From Flavobacteriales bacterium (GTDB taxonomy: Bacteria > Bacteroidota > Bacteroidia > Flavobacteriales_E > Vicingaceae), in NCBI GenBank assembly GCA_020635815.1, contig JACJZB010000006.1:1-64000 (forward strand): a stretch of DNA of 64,000 nucleotides, read 5' to 3'. The translations under genes were made by a program, and so were the position numbers. Below are positions 6,233 to 15,364 of this stretch, piece by piece. The notes under the pieces were generated by a model. The model saw only the letters and a list, made by a program, of their open reading frames with translations, was not told the origin of the DNA and did not search any database. The first letter of the stretch is position 1. The number at the start of each line of letters is the position of its first letter.

Positions 6233-8125
6233 TTAAATTAGTTCGATACTTCTTTTGATAAAATTAGTTAATTCTTCGCCTCGTAACATGTTTTGTGATA
6301 ATAAAGCTAAATCTGCTGTTTGTTTGGCTATTTGTTTTTGTTTTTCAGCATCTTTTTCTACAAGCATTTTACCTACAACCGGATGATTTACATTAACAAT
6401 TAAGTTATATGAGTCTGGCATTGCTCCACCAAACATATTCATTCCTCCCCCAACAGCACTCATATCTTTCATTCTTCTCATAAATTCTGGTTGTACAATT
6501 GTCATTGGCTGATCCGTTTCATTCATGCTCTCAAATTGAACATTAAATTTACTTTTCTCGACCACTTCTTCTATAACTGGCTTCAGTTTTTCTTTATCTT
6601 CATCAGATAATTTGCTAGGTATTTCCTCATTCTTATCAATTAATTTATCAATTGTATCTGCATCAATTCTAGCAAATGTTGAGTTCTCAATTGTTTGTTC
6701 TAATTTACCTACTAAGTGAGCTGTTAAAGGAGAATCTAAAACTATAACTTCATACCCCTTGCTTGTTGCTGATGAGATATAAGAATGTTGTCCTTCAACA
6801 TCATTAGCATATAATACTACTAACTTATCATCTTTATCCGTTTGAGCTGGTTTAATTTGTTCTTTCAACTCATCCATGGTATAGTATTTACCAGTAGTTG
6901 TTTTGTATAATGCAAACTTCTGTGCTCTTTCAAAAAATTTATCGTCTGATAACATTCCATATTCTATAAATACTTTAATGTCATCCCACTTGCTTTCAAA
7001 ATCGGCTCTATCTTTTTTAAATAATTCCTCTAGTTTGTCTGATACTTTTTTAGAAATATGACTTGCAATTTTTTTAACAGCACCATCACTTTGTAAATAA
7101 GAACGAGAGACGTTTAACGGAATGTCTGGTGAATCTATAACACCATGCAAAAGGGTTAAGAAATCAGGAACTATTCCTTCTACTGAGTCAGTAATAAATA
7201 CTTGACGAGAGTACAATTGAATTTTATCTTTTTGTACTTCCATATTCGGTTTAATCTTAGGGAAATATAAAATTCCTGTTAGATTAAATGGATAATCAAC
7301 ATTTAAATGAATATGAAACAGAGGCTCTTCAAAATTCATTGGATATAACTCACGGTAAAATCCGCTATAATCTTCATCTTTTAGTGATGAAGGAGCTTTA
7401 GTCCATGCTGGAGAAGGGTTGTTTACAATATTATCAACCTTAACTTCTTCTTTTTCAACATTTCCGTCTTTATCTTTTTTCCCTTCTTTATTGTCAACCC
7501 ACTCTGATTTTTGACCAAACTTGATTGCTACAGGCATGAATTTACAATACTTTGTTAGTAAGGTATTAATTCTTGCTTCTTCTAAAAATTCAGTTGAGTC
7601 TTCTGCAATGTGCAAAATAATATCTGTTCCTCTTGTTTCTTTTTCGCCTGCTTTTAAAGAATACTCTGGACTTCCATCGCATTCCCAATGAGCAGCTTCC
7701 TCATCTTTATAATTTTTTGAGATTATTTCTACTCGTTCTGCCACCATAAAAGAAGAGTAAAAACCTAACCCAAACTTTCCTATAATGTTATTTGATTCTG
7801 CTTGGTCTTTGAATTTATTTACAAATTCTTCTGCTCCTGAAAAAGCAATTTGGTTGATGTATTTTTTTACTTCTTCTTGACTCATCCCAATTCCCTTATC
7901 TCTAACGGTAATGGTTTTAGCTTTTTTGTCTAAAATTATTTCAATGGAATCATCACCAATTTCCCCTTTAAAATCTCCCATAGATGCCAACGCATGCAAT
8001 TTTTTAGTTGCGTCAGTTGCGTTAGCAATTAATTCTCTTAAAAAAATTTCGTGATCTGAGTATAAAAACTTTTTAATGATAGGAAAGATATTTTCCGTAT
8101 TTACTTTAATTTTTCCTTTTGCCAT
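6233..8125 (-). CDS. htpG: Molecular chaperone HtpG (Hsp90)
   Basis: 630 residues, the full length of bacterial Hsp90. The N-terminal GHKL ATPase domain is intact: FLRELIANATDATKKL (catalytic-glutamate helix), VRDKGIGMS (Mg/ATP-binding Asp and Gly), and IGKFGLGFYSSF (ATP lid). The middle domain contains DSPDIPLNVSRSYLQ with the conserved catalytic arginine, and the C-terminal dimerisation domain ends in NFIKRSIELI. It assists folding and remodelling of client proteins in the cytosol. It lies 11 bp upstream of lemA on the same strand, so read-through is possible. Confidence 0.97.
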   Translation of the reverse strand: MAKGKIKVNTENIFPIIKKFLYSDHEIFLRELIANATDATKKLHALASMGDFKGEIGDDSIEIILDKKAKTITVRDKGIGMSQEEVKKYINQIAFSGAEEFVNKFKDQAESNNIIGKFGLGFYSSFMVAERVEIISKNYKDEEAAHWECDGSPEYSLKAGEKETRGTDIILHIAEDSTEFLEEARINTLLTKYCKFMPVAIKFGQKSEWVDNKEGKKDKDGNVEKEEVKVDNIVNNPSPAWTKAPSSLKDEDYSGFYRELYPMNFEEPLFHIHLNVDYPFNLTGILYFPKIKPNMEVQKDKIQLYSRQVFITDSVEGIVPDFLTLLHGVIDSPDIPLNVSRSYLQSDGAVKKIASHISKKVSDKLEELFKKDRADFESKWDDIKVFIEYGMLSDDKFFERAQKFALYKTTTGKYYTMDELKEQIKPAQTDKDDKLVVLYANDVEGQHSYISSATSKGYEVIVLDSPLTAHLVGKLEQTIENSTFARIDADTIDKLIDKNEEIPSKLSDEDKEKLKPVIEEVVEKSKFNVQFESMNETDQPMTIVQPEFMRRMKDMSAVGGGMNMFGGAMPDSYNLIVNVNHPVVGKMLVEKDAEKQKQIAKQTADLALLSQNMLRGEELTNFIKRSIELI

Positions 8126-8407
8126 TTTATTATAGTTTCTAGTTACTAGTTGTCAGTTTCTAGTAAAAAATTAATACTAAATTTTATGATAATGGTATAG
8201 TCAAAGTATATGCCATTAAAAAATATATGTCATTTTGACTTATGTTATCGCAATTTTGTAATAAACTCTGACAAAAACACCTTTCTTTTGTTGGTTTTAT
8301 AACTAAAAAACATGCTTTATAAGCAATTTTTAAAAACGCATTATTTTCCTTAAAAAAGAATTTAAATAATGTTATCTTAGTGCTGTTCATTAGAAAAATA
8401 AACCCCT

Positions 8408-9007
8408 TTGAATCGATTATTATTAGTCATAATTTGTTTTATTTTCATCAATAAAACTGATGCTCAAATAAGTGCTTCCTATAACAATAATCGAGTTGAA
8501 CTAAATTGGACACATTCTGACATAAAAAATATTGCCTTTTTTGTTCTTGAAAAATCTAAAAATGGGAAATATTTTAAGCCTTTCTTAAAGGTTGAATGTA
8601 GCAATAAGTCGTATTCTTCATTTATGGAGGTTGACAACTCTCCATACAAACACCACACCTACTATAGAATAAGGTATATAAACAAAAATGGAAATTACTA
8701 TTATAGCGAAACCATTACTGCTAGAAATAATTCCAGTAAAAAGCTCCCTTCTAACTTAATGAATTATGATAAATTAAATGTTTTAGTGATACTTAAAGAC
8801 AACAACGGTAATGAAACTTTTGCTAAGTTAAATATTAAAGAGAAAAACAATGTGTTGGTATCCGAAACACTTAACAATAAAATTAAATCGGGTAAATTTT
8901 TAATTATTGGAGCCGAAGATGATGTTTTACTTGGTTATAAAATACATATTAAAAACCCCGAACAAGTTGAAACTAGATACCTCTCCGATACTCTGAACAT
9001 AGAATAG
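8408..9007 (+). CDS. Secreted protein with fibronectin-III-like domain, unknown function
   Basis: 199 residues starting at a TTG codon; no ATG fits upstream. A signal peptide (LLLVIICFIFINKTDAQ) is followed by a beta-sandwich segment: VELNWTHSDIKNIAFFVLEKS, then YYRIRYINKNGNYYYSETI. This strongly resembles the domain that precedes the T9SS sorting domain in the two giant surface proteins of this window, which read DLTWITSSEINNDYFTIERS and SYYRLKQTDFNGDYSYSET. Here no YPNP-type sorting domain follows; the last ~80 residues are unlike it. It may be a truncated or repurposed relative. Its 3' end overlaps the convergent methyltransferase gene by 35 bp. Confidence 0.7.
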   Translation: MNRLLLVIICFIFINKTDAQISASYNNNRVELNWTHSDIKNIAFFVLEKSKNGKYFKPFLKVECSNKSYSSFMEVDNSPYKHHTYYRIRYINKNGNYYYSETITARNNSSKKLPSNLMNYDKLNVLVILKDNNGNETFAKLNIKEKNNVLVSETLNNKIKSGKFLIIGAEDDVLLGYKIHIKNPEQVETRYLSDTLNIE

Positions 9008-9689
9008 CTGTTGCTACTGCTACGTTTAACGACTCTGCTTTACCAAATTGAGGTATTGCAATCTTGTGGTTTATATAGGGTTTTAAAGTTTTGGAAATAC
9101 CTTTAGATTCATTTCCCATTACTAAAATAGAGTTCTCTTTTTGGATAGTTGTTTCATAAACATTTTCTCCGCCTAATAATGCACCATAAATTGCATTATC
9201 CTTATTTTCTTCTAAAAAAGATATCAAATCAGTGTAAACAATATTAACCCGAAATAATGAACCCATAGTTGCTTGTACCACCTTTGGATTATAAACATCG
9301 ACACAAGTGGGTGAACAAATAATAGTTGAAACTCCAAACCAATCAGCAATACGAATAATAGTTCCTAAATTTCCTGGATCTTGAATATTATCAAGAACTA
9401 AAGTTAATCCCTCAAGGTTTGCTTTTGCACTTTTTTTCTGTTTGGCAACAGCAAAATACTTATTGGGTGTTTTTAGTAGCGATACAGAAGCTAATTCCTT
9501 TTCAGTAATTTTAACTATACTTGGGTAAGAAAGCAAGTCCTCAACACCGTAAATAACCTCAATTTCAAAATCAGAAGCAACAAGTTCATTTACCATTTTT
9601 TCTCCTTCTACAATAAAAGTAGAATGTTGGTACCGATACTTTTTCTGCTTTAAAGAGTTTAAATACTTTTTTTGATTAGCACTTAACAT
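8973..9689 (-). CDS. TrmH/SpoU family RNA 2'-O-methyltransferase
   Basis: 238 residues. The N-terminal substrate-binding domain (QHSTFIVEGEKMVNELV) is followed by the SPOUT methyltransferase domain with motif 1 DNIQDPGNLGTIIRIA (100-115), motif 2 LVMGNESKGIS and motif 3 AIPQFGKAESLNVAVA. These enzymes methylate a ribose 2'-OH in rRNA or tRNA using SAM; the target nucleotide (for example an RlmB-like site) cannot be told. Its ATG overlaps the stop of the upstream OmpA gene as TAATG, indicating translational coupling. Confidence 0.9.
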   Translation of the reverse strand: MLSANQKKYLNSLKQKKYRYQHSTFIVEGEKMVNELVASDFEIEVIYGVEDLLSYPSIVKITEKELASVSLLKTPNKYFAVAKQKKSAKANLEGLTLVLDNIQDPGNLGTIIRIADWFGVSTIICSPTCVDVYNPKVVQATMGSLFRVNIVYTDLISFLEENKDNAIYGALLGGENVYETTIQKENSILVMGNESKGISKTLKPYINHKIAIPQFGKAESLNVAVATAILCSEYRRGI

Positions 9690-11836
9690 TAATCACCCAA
9701 CACTTTAAATTCAGTTCTTCTGTTTTGTTGTTTACCTTCATCAGTATCGTTAGTTGCTACAGGCTTAGATTCACCATACCCTTTTGCTACTAATCTTGAT
9801 TTTGGAATGCCTTTAGCAATTAAATAATTAACAACCGATTGAGCTCTACGTTGAGATAATTTCTCGTTATAATTCTGGCTCATTTTATCATGTGCTTCTT
9901 TAGTATATTCTATTCCTTTTCTAGCAAATATTTTTTTCGCCATTTCAACATTTCTTGAGGCATCAGTATGACTAGAAATTTCAACTTTTATGGCTGTATT
10001 CTCTTTTAAAATAGCTACTAAGTGATTTAACTCTTTCTTAGACTCGTCTCGTAATGTTGATTTATCGAAATCATAAAATATATTCTCCAACTTAAATGAT
10101 CTTCCGGCATCCAAAGGTTTAACATCTTTAGGCTTTCCTACATTATCAGTAAATAAGGTATCTATCGTTTTGTTGTTTTCTCCTTTTAAAGCATCGTCTA
10201 ATGCTTTTTGCAAACTCACATTGTTGTTAGCAATTAGGTCAGAATCATTGTAAATTCTAAAGTCTTTATACATTTCAATGTATTCAGTAATTTCTGTAAG
10301 ATTTAACGAATCTCTAACTATCTCTCCAGATTCTAATTCTACCTCAATTTCATATCTTCCAGGAGTTAAAGCCATTACATATTTTCCAGTTTCTGAGTTA
10401 GATTTAAAACTTCCTTCTAACTCTCCATTATCCGCTCTATATAAATTCATAAACGAACCGGTAACCACATCATTATAATAAACATTACCAAGCAACAAAG
10501 CCAATACTGGTTTACCAACTTTACCAGTTATAATTTTAAAAATGTCCTGCTCTCCTATGCTTTTTTCTCCACCTCCAGAGTAATATCCTGTTTTACCATC
10601 GGCAGCCAAAACAAAATACCTGTTATCATCAATCGTATTAATTGGATAACCAATATTAACAGCTTCTCCAAAACTTCCATACTCATCTAACTTACTATAA
10701 AAAATATCATAACCCCCTATGCTTGTATGTCCTTCAGAGCTAAAATATAAGGTTTGATTATCAGGATGAATAAATGGAGCATCGTCATTATAAGCCGTAT
10801 TAATTGTATAACCTAAATTTTGAACATTCCCCCAACTTCCATCACTTTGTAGTTCTGCTTTATATAAATCTCTACCACCTCTACCACCTTCTCTATCACT
10901 AGCAAAGTACAAAACTTTTCCATTAGCCGATAAACTTGCACTTCCTTCCCAGCTATCATTTTTATTTACATCTCCTTTTAATTTTTCTGGTTTTGTCCAA
11001 CTGTCTCCTTTCAACTGACTAACATATATATCTCCCATATTATTAGCCTCACTTTTATAAATAAACAATGTTTGTCCATCAACAGAAAGTGCTATAGCTG
11101 CATCGTGCCCATCAGTATTAATATTATCTCCTATGCTAACTGGCTCAGTCCAATCTCCATTATTTTTGTATGAAATAAATACATCCTCATTGTAATCAAC
11201 CGACCCCATAGATTGTGCTATTTTATCTGCTCCTTTAGATTTAATTCCTCTATAGGTAAAAATCATAACCGATTCATCAGCAGAAATTACGGGTACATAT
11301 TCAGAATATTGAGAGTTTACAGGATATCCAATGTTTTCAACTATATTTTGGGTAATAGTATCCGATAAAATTTCTTTTGCATTTTTACAATTTTGAATCA
11401 TTTGCTGAGCTAAATTTTTCTCTTCTTCATCAGCTGAAACATTACCTGTTAAATACATATTAAAAAGATTAACTGCTTTATCAAATTCATAATTTACTGC
11501 ATAAGCTTTACCTAAATAAAAATTTACCAAGTTATATTCAGGGTTCGTAATCTTTACTTGTTCTATTGTTTCTATTGCTTTTTCTTTTTCTTCTGGGCTA
11601 TAGGTATAACAAATCCCCATCATTAATTTGTAGTATAAATCACTAGGCTTAAAATCGTGAAGTTGCTTAAATTTATCTAAAGCGTCAATATAGTTCTTCT
11701 CTTCAAAATTTAATTCTGCTTTATCCAACAGTTCTTTAGCTGTTTTAGTTGTCAACTTCTCATTATCCTGAGCATACACAAAAACAGAAGTGATTAGTAA
11801 TGCCATTACAGCAAATAATCTAATATTATTTTTCAT
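9689..11836 (-). CDS. OmpA family envelope protein with TPR and PD40 propeller (PorE-like)
   Basis: I choose the ATG at 11834-11836, which begins MKNNIRLFAVMALLITSVFVYAQ, a clean signal peptide; the frame is open for 24 more codons upstream, but those are not signal-like. Order: TPR region (about 30-175 of the mature frame), PD40/WD40-like propeller repeats (APFIHPDNQTLYFSSEG, GYDIFYSKLDEYGSFGE), a carboxypeptidase-regulatory-like beta domain (VTGSFMNLYRADNGELEG), and a C-terminal OmpA peptidoglycan-binding domain (IFYDFDKSTLRDESKKEL, RRAQSVVNYLIAKGIPKSRL, NRRTEF). This is the architecture of PorE, a T9SS-associated protein anchoring to peptidoglycan, but many Bacteroidota carry several paralogues. 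A strong divergent promoter lies upstream. Confidence 0.85.
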   Translation of the reverse strand: MKNNIRLFAVMALLITSVFVYAQDNEKLTTKTAKELLDKAELNFEEKNYIDALDKFKQLHDFKPSDLYYKLMMGICYTYSPEEKEKAIETIEQVKITNPEYNLVNFYLGKAYAVNYEFDKAVNLFNMYLTGNVSADEEEKNLAQQMIQNCKNAKEILSDTITQNIVENIGYPVNSQYSEYVPVISADESVMIFTYRGIKSKGADKIAQSMGSVDYNEDVFISYKNNGDWTEPVSIGDNINTDGHDAAIALSVDGQTLFIYKSEANNMGDIYVSQLKGDSWTKPEKLKGDVNKNDSWEGSASLSANGKVLYFASDREGGRGGRDLYKAELQSDGSWGNVQNLGYTINTAYNDDAPFIHPDNQTLYFSSEGHTSIGGYDIFYSKLDEYGSFGEAVNIGYPINTIDDNRYFVLAADGKTGYYSGGGEKSIGEQDIFKIITGKVGKPVLALLLGNVYYNDVVTGSFMNLYRADNGELEGSFKSNSETGKYVMALTPGRYEIEVELESGEIVRDSLNLTEITEYIEMYKDFRIYNDSDLIANNNVSLQKALDDALKGENNKTIDTLFTDNVGKPKDVKPLDAGRSFKLENIFYDFDKSTLRDESKKELNHLVAILKENTAIKVEISSHTDASRNVEMAKKIFARKGIEYTKEAHDKMSQNYNEKLSQRRAQSVVNYLIAKGIPKSRLVAKGYGESKPVATNDTDEGKQQNRRTEFKVLGD

Positions 11837-11879
11837 TTTGTTCCAATTAATAATAGTTATTTTGTATTTATTAGTATTG

Positions 11880-11909
11880 CAAACATAAGCAATTATACAA
11901 TTATTCAAA
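11880..11909 (-). promoter_or_regulatory. Promoter for the OmpA/PD40 gene
   Basis: Minus strand: -33 TTTG (11906-11909), an 18-bp spacer, and -7 TATGTTTG (11880-11887), an excellent match to the Bacteroidota consensus. The -7 box is 43 bp upstream of the ATG at 11836. The -33 abuts the start of the divergent tamL gene. Confidence 0.75.
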
Positions 11910-11916
11910 TATAATA

Positions 11917-14205
11917 TTGAAACCTAAATATTTAAGCATATTACCCTCTTTCGTCTTTAGTTTAATTTGCTCATTTATTTTTATTAGTTGTAACCCTACC
12001 AAAACCTTAAAATCAGATGAGTTTTTTTTACAGAAAGTAAAAATTACTACAGACAACAAAAAGGTTGATAAAGACGAATTATATCGTATTAACAAGCAAA
12101 AACCCAATAAAAAGATACTCGGAGTTTTTCGTTTTCATTTAGGTGCTTATAATTTTTTCTATAAAAAAGTTGATAAATTTAAAAATACTATTGGGGAACC
12201 CCCAGCTATTTATGATTCAACTTTAACTCAAAGTAGTGCAAAACAAATTGGGCTATACTTAAAGAATAGGGGCTACTTTCATAATAATATTACCTACACT
12301 ACCAAAACTAGAAAGAATAAAGTAAAACTCTATTACCATGTTACTACAGGAACACCTTACACTATTAACGAATTAACATACAATTTTAAAGATCCTAATT
12401 TAGGAGGATATGTATTGTATAAAAAAGAAAATACATTAATTAAACCTGGGAAAAACTTTGATGTTGACATCTTAGATAAAGAAAGAGAAAGAATAAAAAA
12501 AATACTCAAGGAAAGAGGTTATTATTATTTCTCTAACAATTTCATAAAATACAAAGTTGACAGCACTATCGGAAATAATAAAGTTAACATAGAATTACAA
12601 TTACTAAATAATAAATTAAAGGATAATGATAATAATTATATAGAAACCTCTCATGAAAAATACACTATTAACGATATTAATTTATTAATTGGTAAAAACA
12701 TAAAAAATCAAAATACCTATAATTTAGATACAGCTTCTTATCAAGATATTAGGCTGTTTTTTGATGGAAAACTCCGATTCAAGCCAAAAATGCTCCGCCA
12801 TGCTATTGATTTTAAACCTAAAGAAACCTATTCTTTAGTTGATCAAAACACAACCTACAAACATTTATCAGAATTAAGATTATTTAGAAATATTTCTATT
12901 CAGTATGAAGAAGTTGATTCTAGCCGATTAAATAGCAATATATATTTAACACCTCTTGCGAGTAAATCTTTTGCTTTAGAAGGAATAGGGACAAACACTG
13001 GAGGGGACTTAGGTGTTGAGGGTAATATTATTTACCAAAATAAAAATTTATTTAGAGGTGGAGAAAGATTAACTGTAAAACTTAAAGGAGGGCTTGAAAT
13101 TCAACGTATAGTGAGTGTTTCTGTTGATGAAAATGAAATTTTCGGTTCTCCTTTTAATACTATTGAATTTGGACCAGAAGTTTCTCTTGAGTTTCCTAGA
13201 TTTCTCTTACCCTTTAATCTTGAAAAATTTTCAAAAAGAGCGAACCCCAGAACTACCATATCTACAACCTTAAATTTTCAGCAACGACCAGAATACTCTC
13301 GAAATCTAGCTCAATTTTCTTTTGGTTATTTCTGGAATGAAACTGCATATAAAAAACATTTTATAACTCCTTTTAACATAAGTTATATTAAACTTAACCT
13401 TACTCCTGAGTTTCAATCAAAAATTGACTCTGAAAACAATCCTTTTCTAAAAAACAGTTACACCGACCATTTTATTAGTGCCATCCAATATAGCTTTATT
13501 TTTAACAATCAAGAAATTAATAAAGTTAGAAACTTTGCCTACTTCAAATATAACTTTGAAACATCTGGCAATCTATTAAGCACTATAAATCAACTCTCTA
13601 ACAATCCTAAAAATGAGCTAACTGGAGCTTATGACTTTTTAGGAATTAGGTATGCTGAGTATTTTAAAACTGAATTTGATTTTCGTCACTACACAAAAAA
13701 CAAAGTAACCTCGTTTGTAAAACGAATCGCTGTGGGAATAGGAAAACCATACGGAAATTTAAATGTACTACCCTTTGAAAAAAGCTTTTTTGCAGGTGGA
13801 TCCAATGGAATACGAGCATGGCAAGCACGAAGTTTAGGACCTGGTTCTTTGCCCGATTCACTTACATCAACCGTTAATCAAATTGGTGAATTAAAAATTG
13901 AAGCTAACTTAGAATATCGATTTGACATTACTAAAATATTCGAAGGTGCATTTTTTATAGATGCAGGTAATATCTGGATATTAAAAGAAGACCCTCAACG
14001 ACCTAATGCCGAAATTGATTTAAACAGGTTTTATCAAGATTTAGCTATTGGTTTTGGTACAGGTCTCCGATTAGATTTCAGTTTCTTCATTATCCGTTTT
14101 GATTTAGCAACCCCTTTAAAAGACCCTTCTTCAGATAATCCTAAAGAATACCGTGTTTTAATAAAAAATTCGACTTTAAATCTAGGGATTGGATATCCTT
14201 TCTAG
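11917..14205 (+). CDS. tamL: Translocation and assembly module lipoprotein TamL (BamA/TamA family)
   Basis: 762 residues. The N-terminus is a lipoprotein signal with lipidated C25 (FIFISC), unlike TamA of proteobacteria. POTRA-like repeats (about 30-330) include SAKQIGLYLKNRGYFHNNI and KKILKERGYYYFSNNF; the C-terminal half is an Omp85 beta-barrel with SFFAGGSNGIRAWQARSLGPG (residues about 625-645), the conserved surface-antigen motif, and an aromatic C-terminus (GIGYPF). With TamB, TamL supports outer-membrane protein assembly; no tamB is adjacent. Start is TTG at 11917-11919, since no ATG precedes the signal. It is divergent from the OmpA/PD40 gene. Confidence 0.88.
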   Translation: MKPKYLSILPSFVFSLICSFIFISCNPTKTLKSDEFFLQKVKITTDNKKVDKDELYRINKQKPNKKILGVFRFHLGAYNFFYKKVDKFKNTIGEPPAIYDSTLTQSSAKQIGLYLKNRGYFHNNITYTTKTRKNKVKLYYHVTTGTPYTINELTYNFKDPNLGGYVLYKKENTLIKPGKNFDVDILDKERERIKKILKERGYYYFSNNFIKYKVDSTIGNNKVNIELQLLNNKLKDNDNNYIETSHEKYTINDINLLIGKNIKNQNTYNLDTASYQDIRLFFDGKLRFKPKMLRHAIDFKPKETYSLVDQNTTYKHLSELRLFRNISIQYEEVDSSRLNSNIYLTPLASKSFALEGIGTNTGGDLGVEGNIIYQNKNLFRGGERLTVKLKGGLEIQRIVSVSVDENEIFGSPFNTIEFGPEVSLEFPRFLLPFNLEKFSKRANPRTTISTTLNFQQRPEYSRNLAQFSFGYFWNETAYKKHFITPFNISYIKLNLTPEFQSKIDSENNPFLKNSYTDHFISAIQYSFIFNNQEINKVRNFAYFKYNFETSGNLLSTINQLSNNPKNELTGAYDFLGIRYAEYFKTEFDFRHYTKNKVTSFVKRIAVGIGKPYGNLNVLPFEKSFFAGGSNGIRAWQARSLGPGSLPDSLTSTVNQIGELKIEANLEYRFDITKIFEGAFFIDAGNIWILKEDPQRPNAEIDLNRFYQDLAIGFGTGLRLDFSFFIIRFDLATPLKDPSSDNPKEYRVLIKNSTLNLGIGYPF

Positions 14206-14256
14206 TCAATCCTTTATTTTTTATGATTAGAGCTATGTCTCTTTCTTTATTTATAG

Positions 14257-14264
14257 TAAATTTG
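14257..14264 (+). promoter_or_regulatory. -7 box for fbaA
   Basis: TAAATTTG matches TAnnTTTG and lies 22 bp upstream of the fbaA start at 14287. No clear -33 TTG is seen at the right distance. Confidence 0.5.
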
Positions 14265-14286
14265 TGTTCTTAAAATAAATTAAAAA

Positions 14287-15354
14287 ATGGTTGAGACTAT
14301 GAATTATGGTGTAATTACCGGAGATGCTATTCAAGAAATTTTTAAACTAGCAAAACTTAAAAAATTTGCTTTACCAGCAGTAAATGTTACAAGCTCGAGT
14401 ACTGTTAACGCAGTGATGGAAACAGCTAAAGAAGTAAATGGTCCAGTTATCATACAGTTTTCAAATGGAGGAGCTCATTTTAATGCAGGAAAAGGACTTA
14501 GTAATGAAAACCAACAGGCTGCTATTGCTGGAGCTATTGCTGGAGCTAAACACATTCATGAACTTGCTAAAGTTTATAAAGTACCCGTTATATTACATAC
14601 CGATCATTGTGCAAAAAAGCTATTACCATGGATTGATGGATTATTAGATGCTGGAGAAAAATTTTACAAAGAAAATGGTATTCCATTATATAGTTCTCAC
14701 ATGATTGACCTTTCTGAAGAACCGATTGAAGAAAATATAGAGATATGTAAAACATATCTTGAAAGAATGAGCAAAATTGGTATGACCTTAGAAATTGAAT
14801 TAGGAATTACAGGTGGTGAGGAAGATGGAGTTGATAATTCAAATGTTGACAATAGCCTTTTATATACTCAACCTGAGGAAGTAGCTTATGCTTATGAAGA
14901 ATTATCAAAAATAAGCAATCGTTTTACAATTGCTGCTGCATTTGGTAATGTTCATGGCGTTTACAAACCAGGAAATGTAGTGCTAACTCCTAAAATTTTA
15001 AAAAACTCTCAAGAATTTATTCAGCAAAAATACAACACAGGAGAAAATCCTGTTGACTTTGTGTTCCATGGTGGCTCAGGTTCTACACTTGAAGAAATTA
15101 GAGAAGCTATTGGATACGGAGTAATTAAAATGAATATTGACACCGATATGCAATTTGCCTTTACAGAAGGAGTTCGAGATTATGTAACAAATAATATTGA
15201 TTACTTAAAAACTCAAATTGGAAACCCTGAAGGAAGTGACAAACCAAATAAAAAATATTACGATCCAAGAGCATGGATGAGAGAAGGCGAATTAACCTTT
15301 AAGACTAGATTAAAAAAGGCATTTGAAGATTTAAACAATATTAACACTTTATAA
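14287..15354 (+). CDS. fbaA: Class II fructose-bisphosphate aldolase
   Basis: 355 residues, matching the class IIA (E. coli FbaA) length. It is a zinc-dependent aldolase of glycolysis and gluconeogenesis that cleaves fructose-1,6-bisphosphate into DHAP and glyceraldehyde-3-phosphate. Visible key residues: HTDHC at 104-108 (catalytic D106, zinc ligand H107), EIELGITGGEED (169-180), FGNVHGVY with H223, and FVFHGGSGS with H261. Followed after 10 bp by accD, suggesting cotranscription of a glycolytic and a lipid-synthesis gene. The second ATG (14299) is an alternative start. Confidence 0.97.
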   Translation: MVETMNYGVITGDAIQEIFKLAKLKKFALPAVNVTSSSTVNAVMETAKEVNGPVIIQFSNGGAHFNAGKGLSNENQQAAIAGAIAGAKHIHELAKVYKVPVILHTDHCAKKLLPWIDGLLDAGEKFYKENGIPLYSSHMIDLSEEPIEENIEICKTYLERMSKIGMTLEIELGITGGEEDGVDNSNVDNSLLYTQPEEVAYAYEELSKISNRFTIAAAFGNVHGVYKPGNVVLTPKILKNSQEFIQQKYNTGENPVDFVFHGGSGSTLEEIREAIGYGVIKMNIDTDMQFAFTEGVRDYVTNNIDYLKTQIGNPEGSDKPNKKYYDPRAWMREGELTFKTRLKKAFEDLNNINTL

Positions 15355-15364
15355 TAACCAACAA

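Noticed and set aside
8184..8390. Minus-strand 68-codon frame between htpG and the secreted protein gene
   Set aside because: No recognisable domain, Phe/Lys-rich composition expected from AT-rich spacer, and it lies in the promoter region of flanking genes.
11837..11908. Longer N-terminus of the OmpA/PD40 protein from 11908
   Set aside because: The extra 24 residues precede a complete signal peptide and overlap the promoter.
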